A stretch of 64,000 nt of DNA, taken from NCBI GenBank assembly GCA_024500155.1, contig CM044877.1, positions 76,227,501 through 76,291,500 of the forward strand, written 5' to 3'. A program made the translations under genes and the position numbers. Every line of letters begins with the position of its first letter. Positions within the stretch are counted from its first letter, which is position 1. Source of the DNA: Chenopodium formosanum. Lineage: Eukaryota > Streptophyta > Magnoliopsida > Caryophyllales > Amaranthaceae. The notes under the pieces were generated by a model. The model worked only from the letters and a program-made list of their open reading frames with translations. It was not told the origin of the DNA and did not search any database. Shown here piece after piece: positions 56,869 through 64,000 of the stretch.

Positions 56869-56887
56869 GGGTAAATCTCCTTTGGTT
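56869..56887 (+). promoter_or_regulatory. miR399 target site 7, degenerate
   Basis: GGGTAAATCTCCTTTGGTT has a G:U-type change near the 3' side and loses the last two bases that pair with miRNA positions 1-2. It is probably weaker. Confidence 0.65.
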
Positions 56888-56921
56888 GTAGGAGTCAAAA
56901 ACCGACTCTTATTATCCTTGG

Positions 56922-56940
56922 GGGCAAATCTCCTTTGGCA
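56922..56940 (+). promoter_or_regulatory. miR399 target site 8
   Basis: GGGCAAATCTCCTTTGGCA, fully complementary. It is the site nearest the coding region, about 140 bases before the leader donor. Confidence 0.92.
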
Positions 56941-57310
56941 AACTATCTCCGGTTGAGATACCTATCTCTTGCTCTCCACTAAGGAAGCACAATTATCCGG
57001 TCACTTTAAGAAATAAATCATCTTCGCAGCACCAATTTACTGAATATTTGCTCAAGCAGATCAATTCCTACTGAATCTAAAGGTATGTATCTCACTTGTA
57101 TCTTCTACGGTTTATTAAGCCTATGTGAAAATTGGAAACTTCGTTTGAGATTGTAGTGATTGCAGTAATATTCACCTTTTGACCTGAATTTATATGCCAT
57201 CATTTTTATTTTTTTTGAAAGATTGGAGTGAAAAACCTGTCATCTAATGTTTCCAGCTCATATATTAATGTGTTATGATTTTATATGGTGCTCATACAGC
57301 AACAAGGATC

Positions 57311-60300
57311 ATGGCAATGGAACTGTTTGGTGATTCTGATGTTGAGAGTTTCAGTGAGACCAGCAGTGATGATCAAGATGATATATTTTCCATCTACAGC
57401 GGACACGCTCAGAGTATCTTGTCCAATCTTGAAGACAGCATTGAGAAAATAGATGATTTCCTCTCTTTTGAGAGAGGGTTCACACATGGGGATATTGTAC
57501 GCTCCACAGGAAATCCATCTGGACAAATGGGTAAAATAGTGAATATCAAAATGTTTGTTGATTTGGAAAATGTTTTTGGTGAAATCATAAAAGATGTCAA
57601 TTCCGAAAAACTGTCAAGGATGCGGTCCATTTTGGTTGGAGATTATGTAATTCATGGTCCATGGCTTGGAAGAGTGGAGAAAGTGGTTGACAATGTTGGT
57701 ATTGTATTTGATGATGGAACTAAGTGTGAAATCATGGCAACTGACCAAGCACAGTTGTTGCCACTTTCTCCCAATTTACTCGATGATTCACTCTATCCCT
57801 TTCATCCTGGACAAAGAGCGAGCTTTAGTCACCCTACTGGCTCAAAATCTACTGGATGGTTATGTGGGAGGTCCAAAAAGAATCAACACGAGGGGACTGT
57901 TTATTCTGTTGAAGTTGGACTTGCTTACATTGACTGGATTTCCTCTGCTATGGTTGGTGTTTGCATGACCTTACCTCCTCCAACCCGTTTGCAAGATCCC
58001 AAAAACTTGACCATGTTATCATACATCTCATATGCTAACTGGCAACTTGGTGACTGGTGTGTCTTTCCATCAGAAACTGAATTGCAGAAAAGTGATTCGT
58101 ATTCACATTTTGATGAGATTTTTTCTATTGTTAAGAAAAAAATCAAAGTAGATGTCATGTGGCAAGATGGTAATTGCTCATTGGGGTTAGATTCACACAC
58201 TCTCTTCCCCGTATGTGTTCTAAATGCTCATGATTTTTTTCCTGAACAATTTGTTTTGGAGAAGACTAGTTCTGATGAGCTAGTTGCTCCAGTAAGTCAA
58301 AGATGGGGGGTTGTTAAATGTGTGGATGCAAATGAGAGGACTGTCAAGGTAAAATGGGAAACCACTGGCAGTGTTCCTAAAGATGTCGATGAGTGGAAAA
58401 TGGAAGAGACTGTGAGCGCTTATGAATTGGTTGAGCACCCTGATTTCTCCTTTAACCTTGGTGACATTGTGTTCATGTCAGATAAGAACCATTATGCTGA
58501 TCATTTGAACAAGATGAGCAGGGAAAACTGGACTACATTGGCAAGTGACAACCGTAATGTTGAATTGAATGAAACCCAGAGGAAAAATTTCGTATCCTTT
58601 ATCGGCTGTGTTGTTGGCTTCGACAATGGATATATTAAGGTTGAATGGGCAAGTGGAGTCACAGCAAAGGTATGCATTTCTTTGATCTGCTTGTTTGTAT
58701 TAATCGATTTCTACTTGTAATCGTATAGACTGATGGGTTTAAAGCTGGTTACTTTGAACTCTAAAAATTTGAGATTTGGAAGTCTGCTGCATATTGAGTT
58801 AAAAATTATTGAAAAATTATGACATGGTGTTTATAATTAACATGTAGTATATATGCTAGATTTCAAGCCTATGAGAGGATTCTAAGCTAACTAAACAGGA
58901 GAACCCTTTCATTCTTTCCTTAACAGATGATTGAAATAAGCAATCTTTTTTGTAAAATTCTCCCGTTTTAGGTGTCTGCATTACATGACTTTGTAAGTGA
59001 AACTGCTCCAGTGGGTTTGATTTATAGGGTGATACTACTCTGTGATTTAAGAGATAATGTTGCAGACGCCCTTAAAATCTCCATTTTAAAAAAGGGAATG
59101 TTCTCCGCCATCAACTTAATGTTCATGGCACCTTGCTGTTTTATTGTTTTTAGGTTGCTCCTTATAAGATACTTCGCATGGAAAAGGATGATGGATCAGT
59201 TGCAACTCATAATTTCCCAGAAGGAAATGGTGCTGAATTCAGTGATGAGATGGCTGACTATGAGAAACAATCTGTGAACAATCAGGTGAATACTTCTCTT
59301 CTATCCCTAAACCCTACAATTGCTTAGATGTACTTTCGTGTCTTCGTTGTGCTCTGGTTATATTCATACGTCAACATGGCTTCAACACAATGACTCTAAA
59401 GTCTAAACAGGCTATAACATAGGTGGGTAGGGTAGGTCGTATATGCGCAATCTTATCTCTATGATGCCAGAAAAGCTAATAAGGTCAACCCCATAGTTAG
59501 AAAGTAAAGAGCATAAACTCCATGATTGGACAGCTCTTCCACTCTATGATTTTATTCGCTGCTAACCTCTCAAGATCGCCTTACTTTTTGTTGAGAATGA
59601 ATCAATGAAGTTCCCCTCTTTCATACTTAGGCCCTGTTCACTTAACCTTATAAAAATATTATTTAGTAAAATTAATTTCAGTTTAATAAAAAAAAAAAAA
59701 AAAATTCAATTCAGTAATAATATTCAGTTCAGTAAACATCGGAAACTTAGGAGAAGAAATATAATAGGGAATCAGTAAATATAATTTCAGTTTAGCACTA
59801 ATAATTTCAGTTTAGTAAAACTAAGTTTCGCAGAAATAATTTCAGTTCAATAAATAATTTCAGCTTAGCAAAAATAAGGTGAAGTGAACATTGCCTTTCT
59901 CTGAACTATTTGTAAGATGTATGAAGGCCAGCCACTGTAGTGCTACATATCCTTTTTCACGTTTTTTTAAATTTTAAATGATGAGTTATTGTGTTGATGT
60001 TGGTCTTTATCAGCTAATGTTCTGTTACTCATTTTGTTGTACTTGTACCTGAAAAAACGAAAGTTTATAATCTGCACCAAAGCTATGTTTAATGATTTGA
60101 AGCCTGTCCATTTTCAGGATTCATCAGAAAATTCTGGTATTGATGCTGTAATTTGTCAAACCGACCATAGGAGTTCCCGCTTCTTCAGCCTTTCTCAAGC
60201 TGCAATGGGGCTCTTTACTAGTATTGCTGAAAATTTCTTCAGATCACATGGTTCAACATCCCTACCACAACACCTGTCATGTTCCCATGCAATCGGAGAA

Positions 60301-62161
60301 AGTAATATTGGAATTTTTGACGAGGAAGACATCATCGAGTCTTGTGACATGGGCCCAGATAACCACACCATGGAATTCAGTGACTTTGATACTTATGGGA
60401 GCATAGATCTGAAACAGAAAGTTGAAAATAACTCAGAGAATATGGAACTACTGTCTGTAGCTAAATCTAAAACTGTAAGGCAGTTTAAACAGTTCGACAT
60501 TGTAGGTGATTGCTCTGACCATCACTTTGCTGATGCAGATGGCAAGGGAGCAGCATCTCAGGCAAGTATATATAGCTTTTTCTAAGAGCTTAAGTAGTTT
60601 AACGTATCAACTTGAAAGGAAGGGTTGATTTGCGTAACTAAGTGATCATGTCTTTCAATTGCTTTCTGCAGAAGAAAAAAGGTTGGCTGAAGAAGGTTCA
60701 GCAGGAATGGAGCATTCTAGAGAAAGACCTTCCAGGTAAAACCATTTTTTTTTAATTTTTTTTTTTTTTTTTTTTGGTATTGCATAATGTTTGTACAATC
60801 TTCTTTTCCTGCTCTTGTACTGATAAGAATACTTTTACCAAAGCAGAAACAATCTATGTTCGGATTTATGAGGAAAGAATGGATTTGATACGTGCAGCCA
60901 TTGTTGGTGCTCCTGGAACTCCCTACCATGATGGCCTTTTCTTCTTTGATATAATGCTTCCGGCTGATTATCCTCTAGTACCTCCTGTAAGTGTTTTCAC
61001 TCTAGTAGTCCTTATTTTAAAAACGCAAAGAATGCCAAACCCAGTAGTTTGCTCACAAATTTAAGTGATGCATAAAGTACTGGGTGGTGGGTGTGACCGT
61101 GGCACCGTGCACGCCTGCAATCAAACATAATTAGTATATTTATCATTAAGGCCTTGTTCTACTCATTTTTGTAAAAGAAAATACTATTTTTCGCATCAAT
61201 AAGTTTGACTAGGTCCCTTCTACAACCAATAGTAAGGAATAGGATCAATAACCTCAGAAGTATTAGTGAAAATATAATGGTCGAATTCTCACAAAATCAG
61301 ATTTGTGTTGGAAAGCAAAGGGTAAATTAGAAAATTTTGAGTGCTTATGTAATGAACAATAATGAACAATTTCATAAATGTCGTGAGGAGAATCTGATAC
61401 AGTGTTACATTGTGTTATATGACACAGATGGTGCATTACCACTCTGGTGGTTTGCGTCTCAATCCAAACCTTTACGAATCAGGAAAGGTGTGTCTCAGCC
61501 TCCTCAACACATGGACTGGCACAGGATCTGAAGTGTGGAATCCAGGAAGCTCGACTATTCTTCAAGTTCTTCTCTCTCTTCAGGCCCTTGTGCTTAATGC
61601 AAAGCCTTATTTTAACGAGGCAGGGTATGATGAACAGATAGGAAGATTAGAGGGAGAGAAGAACTCTGTGGGCTACAATGAAAATGCTTATCTGGGCACA
61701 TGCAAATCTATGTTATACCAATTACGAAGGCCACCCAAGGTATGTTGATCACTACTCAATGAAAGTACGAGTCCATCTCAAAATTGACATGGATAATCAT
61801 GGAATTGGCTTGCAACAATAAATTTATTCTTGTTTTATTAAATTTTGTTAGAATATTTTATAATGTTTATTACAAAGTTAAACTTATCAAGTGTATAAAT
61901 CTGATCATGATTAAATACTGCAATTGGCAGCATTTTGAGGAGCTGGTCGAGGAGCATTTTGAAAGACGTTCTCAGCATATTCTATCAGCTTGCAAGTCTT
62001 ATATGAAGGGTGCACCTATTGGTTTCTGTACCAAAGTTGAAAATGAAAAGGGAAACTCAATGGGCTTCAAGATTATGCTAGCTAAGCTCTTTCCCAAGCT
62101 TGTGCAAGCGTTTTCTGACAAAGGAATCGATTGCAACCAGTTTATCGAGCCAGAGAAATAA
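57311..62161 (+). CDS. PHO2: PHO2/UBC24, ubiquitin-conjugating E2 enzyme of phosphate homeostasis
   Basis: Seven coding exons join in phase: 57311-58669, 59154-59285, 60118-60561, 60672-60735, 60847-60986, 61428-61739 and 61931-62161, giving 893 residues (Arabidopsis PHO2 has 907). PHO2 is an E2 of the UBE2O type acting at endomembranes; it promotes degradation of phosphate transporters and PHO1 when phosphate is sufficient. The acidic N-terminus (MAMELFGDSDVESFSE) and FLSFERGF, followed by GDIVRSTGNPSGQ and GDYVIHGPWLGRVEK, are diagnostic. The UBC domain covers about 650-830, with VGAPGTPYHDGLFFFD and the active-site Cys735 in GKVCLSLLNTW. The intron after 60561 begins with GC (CAG|GCAAGT), and phase demands it. 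Expression is likely cut by miR399 through the leader sites. The ATG at 57311 is the first after the last leader acceptor; Met3 is also possible. Confidence 0.95.
59630..59895. mobile_element. Tourist-like MITE (family B) in a PHO2 intron
   Basis: GGCCCTGTTCACTTAACCTT at the left and AAGGTGAAGTGAACATTGCC at the right, with AATTTCAGTTTAGTAAAA units inside. TTA precedes and TTT follows. It lies in the intron 59286-60117, over 200 bp from either exon. Confidence 0.8.
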
Positions 62162-62470
62162 AGAGCCGGTGACAATTGATCACTGTGTTGGCCACTGGTA
62201 CTATCTCACGGTGTTAAAGTCATCGTGTGTACAATGTGTAATATAGAAATGTATTTAATTTTGTCCGCATTCCACATGATTTGATTGGAAGTTGGTGTAA
62301 AATAGGTGAATGAAATTAAAAGATTGTATACTGTATTTGTGAAGAAGTTTACTTCTGTCTTGTGTACTTGCCAAATGTATGATATGTTGCAAAGCATCAA
62401 TAATGTTTTTGTTTGATCTAATTGTAATATAAGAATTGAAGTGTGAAATGTAAGAATATTGATCTATGCT
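62162..62470 (+). other. PHO2 3' untranslated region
   Basis: AT-rich sequence after the TAA at 62159-62161. Candidate weak polyadenylation signals (AATAAT, about 62399) occur, but no exact end can be given. Confidence 0.5.
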
Positions 62471-63693
62471 TTACATTACTTGTGGGGCGGTGATACACAT
62501 AGACTAAGTCTATGTGTTTCCCCACATAGACAATCATTAATATGATGACAACACATCATTCATGAAAAAAATAGAGCGGGAGTTTAAAGCGGTAAAATTT
62601 GATAGTAAAGTCCGCCTTTGTAATGGAAAGAGATGGAAATTTAGCGCTCAATGATACTGAAAAACTTTGGCGCTAAAAATTCATGTAAATAATTATTCCT
62701 TAGCAAACCATTGATGAAAATTTAAGGTGAAAATATTTCCAAAGCACTTAGATTTGAAGGTAGGCAATAGTCATCTTCTGGTTTTACACTACACATTGAC
62801 TTAAGTTGACAAACTAAGGTTTTAATTACAATTAAATGTTGTTCATGGTGATTGCAAAATGAATTGAATGTGTCATTGTTGAGGATAATGATTTACAGGG
62901 TGTCGATTGACGATGATGGGTTACAAATTTGGATTAATATAATTTAGCTTATCAATTTGTGTAATTTTAAAAAGTGTTATATTTATTTTAGTCTCACATG
63001 AAATATTTTAGTATCAATTTGGTTAATGTTGGTATCATTGTATTTAAATTGGTGATGTTAAGTGATTTGTGTTAATTACAAAGTATTTATATCTAATGGA
63101 AAGCCTGGAAAACAATTTAAAGAGAATCACTGATCTTAGTGACTTAATGAGGGTATTATGGACTATGGAGTATGATGAGGTTGGTGCTCGTATGAGAAAC
63201 GCTCCACAAGTGGGAATGACTTTATTATAAAGACAAGGAGAATTTTAATTTTAGGAATTGTAGCGCCGAACTGAAATTTGATGGTGATGGCCTTGATAGA
63301 AGATTAAAAGGATTGTTGAAGGTTGATAATGGACGACGAGGTTGGGTTTTTGGTGTAGATAGGTAGTTTTCTGGCGTGGGTAGGGGTTTTTTGGGGTCGA
63401 GGTTGATTTCGAGGTGTTATTATAATGTTTTCCGACGCGTCAAACAAGAGAGGAGGCGAGAGGAAGAAAGGTCAGGAAGGAAGGTCTGGTGCCAGTTGTT
63501 TTCAGGGGTAAGGGGAGATGATCAACGAGCTGGGGGTTGGGCTGGGTCTGGGCTTCTCGATGGCGAAAAGGGATGGGTGGTGGCTAGGATGTTTTTTTAG
63601 GTTTTTTTCCCTTTTATTTTTTCCTTTTTTAAAAAAAAATAAAATTTAGACTAATCATATGCTGACACGTGGATTGGTTACTTGCTACAACAA
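62471..63693. other. Intergenic, no gene recognised
   Basis: A short palindrome, ACATAGACTTAGTCTATGT-like, lies at about 62497-62515 with CACATAGAC repeated at 62524. From about 63240 the sequence is G-rich and gives a 74-codon open frame (63376-63600) with no recognisable domain. Confidence 0.5.
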
Positions 63694-64000
63694 GTATTGC
63701 TCTATGGGAACGAATGTTGGGGTTCCAAGAAAAAGCACATTAAAAAGATGGAGATTACGAAAATGCGCATGTTAAGGTGGATCAGACGTACGGGAACACT
63801 CTAAGGAATAGAATCAGAAATGAGGTTATTCACAATGCAAGGAATTAAAGTAGGTGTGGCAAGCATTGTAGGGGAAATCGTTTGTGTTGCTTTAGGCATG
63901 TAAACCATAAATCTGAGGGTGCACTGGTACGAAGAGTGGAAGAGAGGGATTGTGGAGGTGTGGAGGGATTAAACAAGGGAGAGGGTCGGGAGACCGAAAA
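63694..64000 (+). pseudogene. LINE reverse-transcriptase C-terminal remnant (cut by the window edge)
   Basis: The translation VLLYGNECWGSKKKHIKKME, then KMRMLRWIRRTGT, resembles the end of plant LINE reverse transcriptases (LYG-ECW and K-R-MLRW motifs). Later pieces (GIKVGVASIVGE, LRVHWYEEW, RVGRPK) continue the match, but TAA/TAG codons interrupt. The frame is broken at least three times. It continues past 64000. Confidence 0.72.

Larger units (their letters stand above)
56154..57082 (+). promoter_or_regulatory. PHO2 5' leader exon with the miR399 target array
   Basis: The exon is inferred from the acceptor at 56153 and the donor AAAG|GTATGT at 57082/57083; the next acceptor is at 57299, 11 bases before the ATG. 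It contains eight copies of a 19-base motif complementary to miR399. Multiple upstream ATGs are present, including a 41-codon uORF at 56213-56338. Arabidopsis PHO2 has the same layout with five sites in its leader. Confidence 0.85.

Noticed and set aside
58972..59277. 101-codon open frame after the first PHO2 coding exon
   Set aside because: It begins in intron sequence and overlaps exon 59154-59285 out of frame; the phase-correct exon matches PHO2.

Overview
This is a nuclear fragment from a flowering plant, probably a eudicot. Genes have many exons and AT-rich introns, and most of the intergenic space is transposon debris. The dense short repeats built on CAGTTCAGCTC and CTGAACTGAAATTATTT with TTA target sites would fit Caryophyllales (the spinach/beet/chenopod side), but that placement is inference.

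Three multi-exon host genes are on the plus strand; all were rebuilt exon by exon with reading phase conserved. (1) 17899-25643 encodes a 589-residue type II membrane protein with a DUF616 domain (MUCI70/TOD1 family). (2) 30937-37184 encodes a 922-residue plastid-type 13-lipoxygenase of the LOX2 class. (3) 57311-62161 encodes an 893-residue PHO2/UBC24 E2 enzyme, the repressor of phosphate uptake. Its 5' leader (about 56154-57082) carries eight sites complementary to miR399, which is the most striking regulatory feature in the window. One tRNA-Gly(GCC) gene lies on the minus strand at 10357-10427.

Mobile elements by region. 1-16450: a complete but internally deleted hAT element with an 8-bp target duplication; a Tourist-like foldback element beside a dead PIF/Harbinger transposase; a retroposed poly(A) sequence inside a MITE; many other MITEs. 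16457-17497: a Mutator-like foldback element with a 9-bp duplication, just upstream of the DUF616 gene. 26000-30900: no gene, but Stowaway-like MITEs and a degenerate CGAGTAACC repeat that flips orientation midway. 37185-46800: SINEs, a decayed copy of the lipoxygenase 3' end, Helitron-like termini, MITEs and a tiny LTR element (TRIM/SMART type). 46818-51805: an apparently intact Ty1/copia retrotransposon on the minus strand, with indistinguishable 175-bp LTRs, a 5-bp duplication and one open 1473-residue gag-pol frame. 51806-55000: nested MITEs and SINEs. The right edge ends in a broken LINE reverse-transcriptase fragment.

The three host genes share no obvious pathway and are kilobases apart. 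Nothing suggests a cluster. PHO2 is regulated by phosphate through miR399. The lipoxygenase would feed oxylipin/jasmonate synthesis in plastids. The DUF616 protein most likely acts in the Golgi.
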